Source of the DNA: Foliamicus sp963666765
GTDB taxonomy: Bacteria > Pseudomonadota > Gammaproteobacteria > Steroidobacterales > Foliamicaceae
DNA: 64,000 bases
Reading direction: 5' to 3'
NCBI GenBank assembly: GCA_963666765.1
Contig: OY762933.1
Location: 1,364,001 to 1,428,000, forward strand
Shown here one piece after another: positions 1 through 9,260 of the stretch. The position numbers and the translations under genes are program-made. The notes below the pieces were generated by a model. That model was not told where the DNA came from and did not search any database. It saw only the letters and a program-made list of their open reading frames with translations. The number at the start of each line of letters is the position of its first letter. The stretch's first letter is position 1.

Positions 1-576
1 CGAGGCCACGCGGGCACGCTCCTGGCGCATCCGCTGAAACACGGACTCGCTGACCTCCTCGCGGAACTCGATGCGCTTCACGCGCACGTCAACGACATGG
101 ATGCCCAGCGTGGTGGCGGCGTTGCGGGCATTGTTCAGCATGTCGAACATCAGTTCCCGGCGTTCGGCCGAAACCACTTCCGGCACGGTGCGTTTGGCGA
201 ACTCGGCGCGGATGTCGTCCTTGATGATCTCCAGCAGGCGCTGCCGGGCGCGAAGCTCGTTGCCGCCGTCGTTGGAGGTGTAGTAGGTGCCGATGTCCAC
301 GATGCGCCACTTGACGAAGAAATCCACCAGCAGGTTCTTCTTTTCCGCGGTCAGGAACGGTTCCTGCGGATTGTTGATGGTGAGGATCCGGTCCGGGTAG
401 ACCTCGACGTTGTTGACGACGGGCAGCTTGAAGTACAACCCCGCGACGGCATAGGTCTGAACGATCTCACCGAATCGGAACCGGACCGCGTATTCGCGCT
501 CGTCAACCACGAAAAGGCTGGCGTTCAGCAGGATGACGGCCAGCACCGCTATAGGAATCAATGCCTTTAATTTCAT
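1..576 (-). CDS. hflC: HflC, FtsH-associated band-7 protein (3' end beyond window)
   Basis: HflC forms the membrane HflKC complex with HflK, which surrounds and modulates the FtsH protease. The first 192 codons are visible. They show an N-terminal membrane anchor (LIPIAVLAVILLNASLFVV), followed by the band-7/SPFH domain with REYAVRFRFGEIV and the later KRIEFREEVSESVFQRM stretch. The ATG at 576 overlaps the hflK stop as ATGA, which indicates translational coupling. The gene is truncated only by the window edge. Identification rests on sequence pattern plus position directly after hflK. Confidence 0.95.
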   Translation of the reverse strand, partial: MKLKALIPIAVLAVILLNASLFVVDEREYAVRFRFGEIVQTYAVAGLYFKLPVVNNVEVYPDRILTINNPQEPFLTAEKKNLLVDFFVKWRIVDIGTYYTSNDGGNELRARQRLLEIIKDDIRAEFAKRTVPEVVSAERRELMFDMLNNARNAATTLGIHVVDVRVKRIEFREEVSESVFQRMRQERARVAS

Positions 577-1667
577 GATCCCGAACCTCCCCTGCGCACG
601 CGCGCGTCTTCCATTTCCGTTGCCGTTGATTCCTGTTCGGACAGATTGCCTCTGGCCTGCCCCCCACTTCCGCGTTTCATGAGTTCATCCACCGGCAAAT
701 ACAGCAGATTGCCGCTGCCCTTGGCCTCCAGCAGTACCTTGTTGGCGCCGCCGTAGAATGCCTCCAGGGCCTCGATGTAGAGACGCTCACGGGTAACTTC
801 CGGCGCTTTCGTGTATTCCGCCAGAAGCTTCACGAAGCGCTGCGCCTCGCCCTCCGCATCGGCGACAACGCGGGCCTTGTAGGCCTCCGCGTCCTGCAAC
901 CGCCGGGACGCTTCACCGCGCGCCTTGGGAACCACGTCGTTGGCGTAGGCCTGGGCTTCGAAAGCCAGCCGTTCCTTGTCCTCGCGCGCCTTGATGGCGT
1001 CCTGCACCGCCGCTTCCACCTGTTGCGGGTAGTTGGCGTCGCGCAGGTTCACCTGGGTGACCCCGATCCCCGTCTGGTAGTCGTCCAGAGTCGCCTGGAT
1101 CAGGTCCTCTGTTCGCTGGGCAATATCGCCACGCCCTTCGCCCAGGATGTAATCCATCTGGTTCTTGCCGATGATCTCGCGGATGGCGCTTTCGCTCACA
1201 TCGCCGATCGTTTCCTCCGGGTCGCGCACATTGAAAAGGTAATCTTCGGGGTCACTGCGCTGGTACTGAACCACCAGGTCCACGACCACGATGTTCTCGT
1301 CGGCGGTGAGCATGCGGGTCTCCTGGCTGAAATTGTTGACCGACGATACGTTCACCTTTTCCACGGACTCGATGGGCCAGGGCATGTGCCAGCGCAGTCC
1401 GGCCCCCATGGTTCTCGTATGTTCGCCGAACAGCAGCACCACCGCCCGCTCGGCTTCATCGACGCGATAGAGTCCGGTAAGGGCCCAAAGCACCGCCAGG
1501 ACTGCGACCGCCCAGGTCAGCGTCCGCCGAAAAGACCGCTTGCCGCCGCCGCCGATTCCGCCGAAGAATTTCTTCAGTGTGTCGCGAACGACGTCTTCAA
1601 GATCAGGTTGCTGGCGGCCGTCCCGATTCCATGAACCGTTACCACCGCCCGGTTCGTTCCAAGCCAT
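573..1667 (-). CDS. hflK: HflK, FtsH-associated band-7 protein
   Basis: This is the partner of HflC in the periplasmic SPFH complex that regulates FtsH. At 364 aa it is slightly shorter than E. coli HflK. It has a Gly-rich cytoplasmic N terminus (MAWNEPGGGNGSWN), one membrane segment at about residues 49-66, then the band-7 domain beginning YRVDEAERAVVLLFGEH. The helical region AREDKERLAFEAQAYAND and a polar C-terminal tail follow. It lies 44 bp after hflX and overlaps hflC by 4 bp, so hfq-hflX-hflK-hflC probably forms one transcription unit. Confidence 0.96.
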   Translation of the reverse strand: MAWNEPGGGNGSWNRDGRQQPDLEDVVRDTLKKFFGGIGGGGKRSFRRTLTWAVAVLAVLWALTGLYRVDEAERAVVLLFGEHTRTMGAGLRWHMPWPIESVEKVNVSSVNNFSQETRMLTADENIVVVDLVVQYQRSDPEDYLFNVRDPEETIGDVSESAIREIIGKNQMDYILGEGRGDIAQRTEDLIQATLDDYQTGIGVTQVNLRDANYPQQVEAAVQDAIKAREDKERLAFEAQAYANDVVPKARGEASRRLQDAEAYKARVVADAEGEAQRFVKLLAEYTKAPEVTRERLYIEALEAFYGGANKVLLEAKGSGNLLYLPVDELMKRGSGGQARGNLSEQESTATEMEDARVRRGGSGS

Positions 1668-1711
1668 ATCAAATTATCCGTGTTGTGCCCGTAAGCAAGG
1701 GTCGGGTGAAA

Positions 1712-2956
1712 TCAGGCCGCGCCGATGTCCTCGCGGCTGGCCAGTTTTTCATAAGCCCGGTGTGTCATTTCCAAATCCAGTGTCCAGCCTCCGCCGGGCA
1801 ATAGTCGTTCGCGGAGTACGCGGCCACGGCGATAGAGCATTGCCCTGAGGCGTCCCTGACCGGCGTCTAGCCGAACCGTGCGGCGCAACCGCCCCGCCGA
1901 CAAACGCTGTGCAACCATTGCAAGCAACTTTTCCACGCCGGCGCCGCTGAGCGCCGAAATCGAGGCCGCGCCGCAGTCGTCATCGACTGCCCGCAGCCCA
2001 CCGGGAATTATATCCGCCTTGTTGAAGACGCGGAGCAGCGGCGTGTCCGCCGCACCGATTTCGTCAAGCACCCGCTCCACTTCGTCTATGCGCTCCATCT
2101 GATCAGGGGCCGAAACGTCGATCACATGCAGGATCAGGTCCGCCGAGGCGATCTCCTCCAGGGTCGAGTTGAATGCCGCGATGAGTTCGTGCGGCAGGTC
2201 GCGGATAAAGCCCACCGTATCGGAGAGCAGTACCTCCTGGCCGTTGGGCAGCGAAATCCGGCGTATGGTGGGATCCAGGGTGTCGAAGGGGCGGTCATGG
2301 GCGGTAACGGCGGCGCCGGCCAGCCGGTTGAACAGCGTCGACTTGCCGACATTGGTGTAGCCCGCCAGAGAAACCAGAGCGGAGTCGGAGCGCTTGCGGC
2401 GGGCGCGGCCCAGGCGCCGGCGCGCCATAACGCCCTCAAGCTCCGTTTCCAGGCGCCGGATTCGCCGGGACACCAGGCGGCGGTCGGTTTCAAGCTGCGT
2501 TTCGCCGGGCCCGCGCAGCCCGATACCTCCCTTTTGCCTCTCGAGGTGGGTCCAGACGCCGACCAGCCGGGTGGACAGGTGCCTGAGCTGGGCCAGCTCC
2601 ACCTGCAGCTTGCCTTCCCGGCTGCGCGCCCGCAGGGCGAAGATATCGAGTATCAGGCTGGTGCGGTCCACAACCCGGCAGTTCAGCGAGCGCTGAAGGT
2701 TCCGTTCCTGCGAAGGACTCAGCGCGAAGTCCACGACCAGCAGTGCAGGCGCGAGTTCCGCACACCTGAGCCGGAGTTCCTCGAGCTTGCCGCTACGGAT
2801 CAGGGTGCGTGGATCGGGCCGGCGCAGACTTACGGTTACCGTGCCCTCGACCCGGGCGCCGGCCGAAGCCGCCAGCGACTCGAATTCCTTCCTTCGGGCG
2901 TCGTCGCCGGCGGGCACCAGCAGGATGGCCCTTTCGTCAGTCTGATTTTCGATCAA
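1712..2956 (-). CDS. hflX: GTPase HflX, ribosome-splitting factor
   Basis: HflX is a stress-related GTPase that splits stalled or hibernating ribosomes. At 414 aa it shows the N-terminal HflX domain, the linker signature GGIGLRGPGETQLETDRR (about 143-160), and the G domain with G1 GYTNVGKST (199-207), G3 DTVGF (246-250) and G4 NKAD (312-315). A short C-terminal domain follows. Its start lies inside hfq (20 bp overlap), so the two are probably co-translated. Everything expected of the family is present. Confidence 0.96.
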   Translation of the reverse strand: MIENQTDERAILLVPAGDDARRKEFESLAASAGARVEGTVTVSLRRPDPRTLIRSGKLEELRLRCAELAPALLVVDFALSPSQERNLQRSLNCRVVDRTSLILDIFALRARSREGKLQVELAQLRHLSTRLVGVWTHLERQKGGIGLRGPGETQLETDRRLVSRRIRRLETELEGVMARRRLGRARRKRSDSALVSLAGYTNVGKSTLFNRLAGAAVTAHDRPFDTLDPTIRRISLPNGQEVLLSDTVGFIRDLPHELIAAFNSTLEEIASADLILHVIDVSAPDQMERIDEVERVLDEIGAADTPLLRVFNKADIIPGGLRAVDDDCGAASISALSGAGVEKLLAMVAQRLSAGRLRRTVRLDAGQGRLRAMLYRRGRVLRERLLPGGGWTLDLEMTHRAYEKLASREDIGAA

Positions 2957-3209
2957 ACGAACCCAGGCCCTGCGCCGTTTCGTCGCGCAGAACGCTTTCC
3001 AAGTCTTGCTGGCGAACGGGGACGATGGCGGATATGGCGTGCTTGTACACGATCTGACTTACGCCATTGTGCAGCAGTATCACGAACATATCAAAGCCTC
3101 CAATCACGCCCTTGAGCTTGATTCCGTTCACCAGGAACACGTAAACACGCGCCCGGCGCCGGCGAAGTACGTTCAGGAACCGGTTCTGCAAATCTTGGCG
3201 GCTTTCCAT
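2937..3209 (-). CDS. hfq: RNA chaperone Hfq
   Basis: Hfq is a hexameric Sm-like RNA chaperone that pairs small RNAs with mRNAs. At 90 aa it carries the Sm1 stretch VYVFLVNGIKLKGVIGGFD and the Sm2 motif YKHAISAIVP, both diagnostic. Sm1 reads KLKGVIGGFD where enterobacteria have KLQGQIESFD. The start ATG is preceded by a GGAG ribosome-binding site. The gene follows miaA after 161 bp with no gene in between, the same order as in E. coli. It overlaps hflX. Confidence 0.97.
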   Translation of the reverse strand: MESRQDLQNRFLNVLRRRRARVYVFLVNGIKLKGVIGGFDMFVILLHNGVSQIVYKHAISAIVPVRQQDLESVLRDETAQGLGSFDRKSD

Positions 3210-3370
3210 GGGAGGCTCCTTGCGGGACTCTCAAACCCCGGCTCGCGTTCCGCGGCCTTCGTGGGCTTCTTGTACTGGTCTGCGCAAGAATGAAACAGAT
3301 CCGACGCTGCGCCAAGCTCGAAAGTGCCCCGTTTTGACCAGTTTTTCCCTTTTCCGTCACGGGTGCCTGG

Positions 3371-4333
3371 TCAGCTTTCATTTGGAGCCTTCGCGGAGAC
3401 GGCCCGCCCGTCGCGGATGTCCCAATGCGAACGGATTCCGTCTTCCAGGCGCGCGGCACAGTCCGGGTCCTCCGCGACAAGCCGGGTGATCCCCCGCTCC
3501 GCGCGCAACCAGGTCAACTGCCGCTTCCCCAGCGCCTTGGTCGCCCTGACTCCACGCGTTTTTGCCTCGTCAAGCGAACACTCCCCGTCAAGGTGCTCCA
3601 GCAACTGCCGGTAGCCCGCAATTCGAGTGGTCGGCAGGCCGGGGGCAAGGTCCATGGCATGCAGATTCCGTGTTTCCTCCAGCCAGCCGCGCGCCATCAT
3701 GTCGTCAAATCGCTCTTCGATCCGCCGGCGCCAGGCGGGGCGGTCTTCGGGAATCAGCGCGAACTTGAGATAAGGGCGCGGCGCGAATCCGGGAGCAGCA
3801 GACCACAATTCGCTGATCGGCCGGCCCGTCAGCCGCAATACTTCCAGCGCCCGTTCAATGCGGGCGCCGTCGTTCGGGGAAATCCGGGCGGCCGCTGCCG
3901 GGTCCAGCTCCTTTAGTTGGCCATGCAGTGACGGCCAGCCCTCACGCCCGGCACGCGCCTGAATCGCTTTCCGCAGCGCGGCATCGGCGCCGGGCAAATC
4001 GGCAATCCCTTCCTCCAGAGCCCGGAAGTAAAGCATCGTCCCGCCCACCAGCACCGGAACCTGCCCCAGTTCCCGCGCCCGCGCAATTTCCCGCCGTGCG
4101 TCTTGTGCAAAGCGCGCCGCCGAATACCGTTCTTTCGGCGAGCAAATATCCACCAGGTAATGGGGAGCGACCCGCTGCTCCTCCGGACCCGGCTTGGCCG
4201 TGCCGATGTCCAGCCCCCGGTAGACGCAAGCCGAGTCCACGCTGATCACCCTGAGCGGCAGGCGCTTCGCAAGCTCCACCGCCAGGCGTGTCTTGCCCGC
4301 ACAGGTCGGCCCCTTCAGCAACACTGCCTCCAC
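3371..4333 (-). CDS. miaA: tRNA dimethylallyltransferase MiaA
   Basis: MiaA transfers a dimethylallyl group to A37 of tRNAs that read UNN codons. It shows the P-loop GPTCAGKT (the family usually has GPTASGKT), then SVDSACVYRGLDIGTAKP, VLVGGTMLYFRAL and TRIAGYRQLLEHL. A GTG at 4333 gives 320 aa, close to the usual length (E. coli 316) and without overlap of mutL. An in-frame ATG at 4435 would add 34 low-complexity residues and overlap mutL by 76 bp, so I prefer the GTG. A second GTG at 4324 is also possible. Confidence 0.93.
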   Translation of the reverse strand: MEAVLLKGPTCAGKTRLAVELAKRLPLRVISVDSACVYRGLDIGTAKPGPEEQRVAPHYLVDICSPKERYSAARFAQDARREIARARELGQVPVLVGGTMLYFRALEEGIADLPGADAALRKAIQARAGREGWPSLHGQLKELDPAAAARISPNDGARIERALEVLRLTGRPISELWSAAPGFAPRPYLKFALIPEDRPAWRRRIEERFDDMMARGWLEETRNLHAMDLAPGLPTTRIAGYRQLLEHLDGECSLDEAKTRGVRATKALGKRQLTWLRAERGITRLVAEDPDCAARLEDGIRSHWDIRDGRAVSAKAPNES

Positions 4334-4359
4334 CGCCTCAGTTCCGGCAGGGTTCGCGG

Positions 4360-6159
4360 CTATTGGCCGCGAAGGAACAGGCGGTCGAGTTCCTGGATGC
4401 GGAAGGCCCGCCATGTCGGACGACCGTGGTTGCACTGGTCCGCGCGCGGCGTCTTTTCCATGTCACGCAGCAGCGCATTCATTTCCTCAAGCGTGAGCCG
4501 TCGGTTGGCCCTGACCGAAGTGTGGCAGGCCATCGTCGCGAGGATATGGTGAATCCGCCCCGTAAGTTCCTCTGCCGAGTCCTCGCTCTCCGCCTCCTGA
4601 CGCGCCTGCGCACCCGAAAGCAGGTCGCGGAGCATGGCCTCGGCGTCCCCGCCCGCGAGCAGCGCCGGAACCTCCCGCACCGCCAGCGTCTCCGGTCCCA
4701 CCTGGTCCACCACAAAACCCAGCCGCTTCCAGGTCTCGCGCTGCTGCCCGGCCACGGCCATGTCCTCGCGGCCAACCCGCAAACGGACCGGCTCGAGCAA
4801 CAACTGCGCCCCCAGACCCTGGTCGTCGAGCTGCGCCTTCATCCGCTCGTAGACCACCCGCTCGTGGGCCGCGTGCGCGTCCACGATGATCAGGCCCTGG
4901 CTGTTCTCCGCGAGGATATAGATGCCGGCCAGTTGGGCCAGCGCATAGCCCAGGGGCGGGATTTCCCCCTCGGGCTCCCCTGACCGGGGCTCGCGCACGG
5001 GCGCGTGGGTCTGGCCGGTACCCAGCGGGAGGGGCGAGGCGCCAAGCAGGGCGGCCAGCGTGCCGGCGCTGCCCGGCCCGCCCCCGGCGCGCTCCGCCGG
5101 TCCTAGAAAAGCGGCCCCGCCCTGTCCATGCTCCGTCGCCTCTTCCGCGGCCATCCTGCCGGGCCGGGTTCCCGCCAGCACGGCCTCCAGGGTGCGCCGC
5201 ACAACGTCATGAACCTTACGCCCTTCGCGAAAGCGCACTTCGAGCTTGGCCGGATGCGCGTTGACATCCACCTGCGCGGGATCCATTTCCAGGTACAGAA
5301 GCCAGGCCGGATGACGGCCGTGAAACATCACGTCCTCATAAGCCTGACGCACGGCGTGGGCCACCGTGCGGTCGAAAATGGCCCGACCATTCAGGAACAG
5401 GTGCTGCATATCGCCCTGGCTGCGGGAGTATTTCGGGCGCGCCAGCCACCCGCGCAGGTGTATGCCGTGGCGCTGTCCCTCGAAGTACAAGGCGTGTTCG
5501 ATGAATTGCGAGCCCAGCAGCTTCGCAATCCGTTTCTCCTCCAGCTCGCGATTTCGCGCCGGCGGAAGGTCGTAGCTCAGGCGTCCGTCCTTTTCGTAGC
5601 GCATACCCGTGGAGTGACGACTCAAGGCCATTCGCAGGAGCGCCCGGTCGATATGTCTCGTTTCGGTGACCGGTTTGCGCAGAAAACTGCGCCGCGCCGG
5701 CGTGTTGTAGAACAGGTCGCGCACTTCAACCGTGCTGCCCTGCGGATGCGCCGCGGGCTGCGGCTCCGACGTGCTGCCGCCCGAACTGCTCACCGTCCAG
5801 CCGCTGCGCTCACCGGCCACGCGCGAGGTCAGTGTCAGCCTCGCCACGGCGGCAATACTGGGCAGCGCTTCGCCGCGAAACCCCAGCGTCGCGACGGTTC
5901 GAAGCTCTTCCAGGCTGGCGATCTTGCTGGTGGCGTGGCGCGTGAGCGCGACCTCCAGTTCCGCCGCTGCGATACCCACCCCGTCGTCGCGCACGCGGCA
6001 CAGCCGCGAGCCGCCCTTCTCCACCTGCACCACGACCCGTCCCGCGCCTGCGTCCAGGCTGTTCTCGACCAGTTCCTTGACCACCGAGGCGGGGCGCTCA
6101 ACCACCTCGCCGGCGGCAATCTGGTTGACCAGGTGGTCGGGCAGCAATTGAATCGTCAT
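4360..6159 (-). CDS. mutL: DNA mismatch repair protein MutL
   Basis: This is the mismatch-repair GHKL ATPase that links MutS to strand incision. The 599 aa begin MTIQLLPDHLVNQIAAGEVV and then show NSLDAGA, DDGVGI, RHATSKI and GFRGEALPSI. The C-terminal domain has DAHAAHERVVYE, ACHTSVRA and CNHGRPTW. The first resembles the endonuclease metal motif DQHAX2EX4E with Gln replaced by Ala, and CNHGRP also fits endonuclease-type MutLs, so nicking activity is possible but unproven. The chosen ATG overlaps the recO stop as ATGA. A longer open frame up to 6375 lies inside recO and is rejected. Confidence 0.95.
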   Translation of the reverse strand: MTIQLLPDHLVNQIAAGEVVERPASVVKELVENSLDAGAGRVVVQVEKGGSRLCRVRDDGVGIAAAELEVALTRHATSKIASLEELRTVATLGFRGEALPSIAAVARLTLTSRVAGERSGWTVSSSGGSTSEPQPAAHPQGSTVEVRDLFYNTPARRSFLRKPVTETRHIDRALLRMALSRHSTGMRYEKDGRLSYDLPPARNRELEEKRIAKLLGSQFIEHALYFEGQRHGIHLRGWLARPKYSRSQGDMQHLFLNGRAIFDRTVAHAVRQAYEDVMFHGRHPAWLLYLEMDPAQVDVNAHPAKLEVRFREGRKVHDVVRRTLEAVLAGTRPGRMAAEEATEHGQGGAAFLGPAERAGGGPGSAGTLAALLGASPLPLGTGQTHAPVREPRSGEPEGEIPPLGYALAQLAGIYILAENSQGLIIVDAHAAHERVVYERMKAQLDDQGLGAQLLLEPVRLRVGREDMAVAGQQRETWKRLGFVVDQVGPETLAVREVPALLAGGDAEAMLRDLLSGAQARQEAESEDSAEELTGRIHHILATMACHTSVRANRRLTLEEMNALLRDMEKTPRADQCNHGRPTWRAFRIQELDRLFLRGQ

Positions 6160-6884
6160 TGCATGGCCGCGAACACCTTGCGCGTGTTCAGCGGCTTCCC
6201 CTCCAGGTAGAAATCGATCGCCGTTCGCAGCAGCCGGCTTGCCGCCCGGCGCACGTCCCGGCTGCCCCAGTCCCCGCGCGCAATGCCCAGGAGTTCGGCG
6301 CCGGAAAAATTCATCGCTGCACCGGTCCGCGCGCTGTTCGGCAATGCCTCGGCGCCCTGTTCCATACGATAGCAATAGGCCGCCTCCGGGGCCAGTGCCT
6401 GGCCTTCGATGTCGCTCTCAAGATTCAGTCCAAAGCCCAGCGAGGCCAAGAGATTCAGCTCAAAGCGCCGCAGCGCCGGCTCCATCGGACCGGCCACGCA
6501 CAGGTCGCCCAGCGCCAGCGTGTAATGGTCGAACAATTCCGGGTGAGGATCTTCGCGCCGGGTCAGGCGCAGCAACAGTTCGTTCAGATACATGCCGGCA
6601 AGAAGCTTCTCGCCGGCGGGAGGCGCCATTGGAGAATTGTGCGGCGCGCTTTCCACGGCGATCAGGGTTGCCAGTTCCCCTCTGCCGGTCCAGGAAAGCA
6701 GCAGCAGCCGAAAGGGCAGCGCCGCGAGCGCCAGCCGCGAACGCGGTCTGCGGCCGCCCCTCGCGACCAGGCCCATGCGGCCGAAATCTCTTGAGAAGGC
6801 CTCCACGATCAGGCTGGTTTCGCGAAACGGCCGACTGTGCAGCACCCAGGCTTCGGCCAGTTCCACGCGCCGAACCGTGTTCAT
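6156..6884 (-). CDS. recO: DNA repair protein RecO
   Basis: RecO loads RecA on SSB-coated DNA in the RecFOR pathway. At 242 aa it has the typical N-terminal OB-fold start (EAWVLHSRPFRETSLIVEAF), GLVARGGRRPRS, and the helical middle YLNELLLRLTRREDPHPELF. The ATG overlaps the era stop and its stop overlaps the mutL start, both as ATGA. In many gammaproteobacteria pdxJ follows recO; here mutL follows instead. Confidence 0.93.
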   Translation of the reverse strand: MNTVRRVELAEAWVLHSRPFRETSLIVEAFSRDFGRMGLVARGGRRPRSRLALAALPFRLLLLSWTGRGELATLIAVESAPHNSPMAPPAGEKLLAGMYLNELLLRLTRREDPHPELFDHYTLALGDLCVAGPMEPALRRFELNLLASLGFGLNLESDIEGQALAPEAAYCYRMEQGAEALPNSARTGAAMNFSGAELLGIARGDWGSRDVRRAASRLLRTAIDFYLEGKPLNTRKVFAAMQ

Positions 6885-7750
6885 CGGCAGTAACGCGGGT
6901 CATTGAACCAGTTCTTGCGCACCCGCACCTGGGCGCGCAGGTGGAAGGGGCGCTTGAAGATACGCTGCAGCTCCATTCGCGCCTGCCGACCCGCCGCTTT
7001 CAGACGCAGGCCGCCGCGGCCGATCACGATACCGCGCTGCGAGGCCCGGTTGACCCGCACTTCGAGTTCCGCCACCACCGCCCTGCCCCGCGTTTCCAGG
7101 GACGTCACGGCTACATCCAGGTCGTACGGCACCTCGCGATGCGTATTCAGCGTCAGTTTCTCGCGCAGCATCTCGGCAATCCGGAAACCCAGGTCGCGGT
7201 CGGTCACGGCTTCGGGCGGATACAGCGGATCGCCCTCGGGAAGATGCTTCGCGACGACCTCGCCCAGCCGGTCCAGGTTGTCCCCGCGCAGCGCCGAGAT
7301 CGGCACGAGTTCCGTAAAATCGCCCTTTGCGGTGCACTTCTCAAGAAACGGAAAGAGATCTTCGCGCCGCTTGAGGCGATCGATCTTGTTGACCAGCAGT
7401 ATGCATTTCAATCCGGATTTCCTGACTTCCTCCAGCACCTGACTGTCGCCCGCCAGCCATCGGCCCGCCTCGACCATCATGAGAACGACGTCGGCGCCGG
7501 CCACCGAACCCAGCGCGGCGCGGTTCATGCTGCGCGTTAGCAGCCGGGCGCCGGGCGCTTGCAGCCCGGGCGTATCCACCAGCACGAGCTGGGACTCATC
7601 CGTGTGCCGCACGCCGGTAATCGCGTGCCGGGTAGTCTGCGGCTTGCGCGTTGCAATGCTGACTTTTTCCTTGAGCAGGCGGTTCAGCAATGTGGACTTG
7701 CCCACGTTGGGCCGGCCGATGATGGGCGCCATCCCGGTGCGGAAACTCAT
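6881..7750 (-). CDS. era: GTPase Era, 30S ribosome assembly
   Basis: Era binds 16S rRNA near its 3' end during 30S maturation. The 289 aa carry G1 GRPNVGKST at about residues 12-20, G3 DTPGLQ, G4 NKID, and a C-terminal KH domain with GIVIGRGG. The start MSFRTGMAPIIG was chosen because its ATG overlaps the rnc stop as ATGA. An upstream ATG at 7858 would lie wholly inside rnc. It sits in the classic lepB-rnc-era-recO order. Confidence 0.96.
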   Translation of the reverse strand: MSFRTGMAPIIGRPNVGKSTLLNRLLKEKVSIATRKPQTTRHAITGVRHTDESQLVLVDTPGLQAPGARLLTRSMNRAALGSVAGADVVLMMVEAGRWLAGDSQVLEEVRKSGLKCILLVNKIDRLKRREDLFPFLEKCTAKGDFTELVPISALRGDNLDRLGEVVAKHLPEGDPLYPPEAVTDRDLGFRIAEMLREKLTLNTHREVPYDLDVAVTSLETRGRAVVAELEVRVNRASQRGIVIGRGGLRLKAAGRQARMELQRIFKRPFHLRAQVRVRKNWFNDPRYCR

Positions 7751-8415
7751 TGCGACTCGCCCATTGCGGACAGCACCGCTGCCGCCGCCTCGACTTCCGA
7801 CGCCTGAATCGTTCGCCCTTCGCCTTCGGCGCTCAGGGACAGCTCCGGCACCCTGCACGTGGTGCGGAAGAACGGCGCCTGGGGATCGTCGCGGGAACCG
7901 GCCAGGTGATATTGCGGCGGCTTGAACCCGCGCCCCTGCAGGTACTCCTGGAGCACGCTCTTGGCGTCGCGAGGCAAATCCGCGACCGTTTTCAGCCGCT
8001 GCGCAAACAGCTTCTCGAACACCGCCGCGGCCGACCCTATCCCGCCGTCCAGCCAGACGGCAGCGAAAACCGCCTCCAGCGCATCCGCCAGCATGGCTTC
8101 ACGCGCCGGTGCGTCCGGCGCCAGATCGGCGCCCTTGTAGCGCAGGAAACGCCCAAGATCCACTTCGCTGGCGACGGAGGCCAGCGTGGCCCTTTGAACG
8201 AGGCGCTGCCGCAACTGGGTCAGTCCGCCCTCCAGGGCTTCCTCGTGGCTCCTGTAAAGGTAGTCCGAGGCAACCAGTTCCAGCACGGCGTCGCCGAGGT
8301 ACTCGAGGCGCCGGTTGTTCCGTTCGTCCGCGCTGGGATGGGTCAACGCCTGGCTCAGCAATTCAGGACGGGCAAAGGAATGCCCTAGTGCCGTCTCAAG
8401 CTCATATTGCCGCAT
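7747..8415 (-). CDS. rnc: Ribonuclease III
   Basis: RNase III is a double-strand-specific endoribonuclease that matures rRNA and some mRNAs. From the ATG at 8415 it is 222 aa, close to the family norm. The signature reads RRLEYLGDAVLEL, the second catalytic patch is DALEAVFAAVWLDGG, and a C-terminal dsRNA-binding domain starts near DAKSVLQEYLQGRG. An upstream ATG at 8505 would overlap lepB and add 30 atypical residues, so it is not used. The stop overlaps era as ATGA. Confidence 0.95.
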   Translation of the reverse strand: MRQYELETALGHSFARPELLSQALTHPSADERNNRRLEYLGDAVLELVASDYLYRSHEEALEGGLTQLRQRLVQRATLASVASEVDLGRFLRYKGADLAPDAPAREAMLADALEAVFAAVWLDGGIGSAAAVFEKLFAQRLKTVADLPRDAKSVLQEYLQGRGFKPPQYHLAGSRDDPQAPFFRTTCRVPELSLSAEGEGRTIQASEVEAAAAVLSAMGESQ

Positions 8416-8458
8416 CAGCGCGTTTGGCCGGCCCACCGGGAAAGCTGCCGGCCGCCGG

Positions 8459-9229
8459 TCAATTAATCGCGTCGCCGATACGGCCCCATTCGGGCATGCT
8501 GCCAATTTCCCAATTGAACCAGATGCGCTCAGCGCGGCCTACAAGGCGATCCTCCGGAATAAAGCCGACTCCCGGGTAGCGGCTGTCCCTGCTGTTGTCC
8601 CGGTTGTCCCCCATCACGAAATAGTGCCCCGCGGGAACGCTGAACCTGCCTTCCCTGCTGATCCGGCCGGGCATGAAATGGATATCATGGCTGGCCTCAC
8701 CCAACTCCTCCACCGCCTTGCGCACGGAGTACGGTGACGCCGGGTTCAGCGGGACCGGCTCGCTCACCTCGATTGGTTCGCCGTTGATGCGAAGCCGCTT
8801 GCCCCGATACTCGATGACATCGCCCGGCAGCCCGACCATGCGCTTGATGAAGTTGGCCCGCGGGTCGGAAGGCAGCTTGAACACCACCACGTCTCCGCGT
8901 TCCGGGCTTCCCAGTTCCACGATGGTGGTGTTCGTGACGGGCAGACGAAGTCCGTACGCGAACTTGTTGACGAAAATGAAATCGCCGATTTCCAGCGTCG
9001 GCTGCATTGAACCTGATGGGATGCGGTAAGGCTCGTAAAGGAAGGAGCGTATGCACAGCACAACCAGCAGCACCGGGAGAAACGCAGCGGCGTATTCGAA
9101 AACCTTCGACCTCGGCGGCAGTTCTCCGTCCGCTCCGGCCACGCGCCGGGCGCGTGGCGTGAGGACAAAGCGGTCTATTGCCCACAAAACCAGCGCCAGT
9201 CCCGTTATTCCAACCAGCCAAATTTCCAT
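8459..9229 (-). CDS. lepB: Signal peptidase I
   Basis: LepB is an inner-membrane Ser/Lys protease that removes signal peptides from secreted proteins. At 256 aa it has membrane segments at about residues 2-21 and 47-64. The catalytic Ser is in PSGSMQPTL (S74), the catalytic Lys in FIKRMVGLPGD (K129), and the conserved GHYFVMGDNRDNSRDSR box follows. It lies 43 bp upstream of rnc, as in other gammaproteobacteria. lepA is not next to it: ygfX lies on its 5' side. Confidence 0.96.
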   Translation of the reverse strand: MEIWLVGITGLALVLWAIDRFVLTPRARRVAGADGELPPRSKVFEYAAAFLPVLLVVLCIRSFLYEPYRIPSGSMQPTLEIGDFIFVNKFAYGLRLPVTNTTIVELGSPERGDVVVFKLPSDPRANFIKRMVGLPGDVIEYRGKRLRINGEPIEVSEPVPLNPASPYSVRKAVEELGEASHDIHFMPGRISREGRFSVPAGHYFVMGDNRDNSRDSRYPGVGFIPEDRLVGRAERIWFNWEIGSMPEWGRIGDAIN

Positions 9230-9260
9230 AGGCCCGCGATTTTACCCGCGCCACGGGCGG

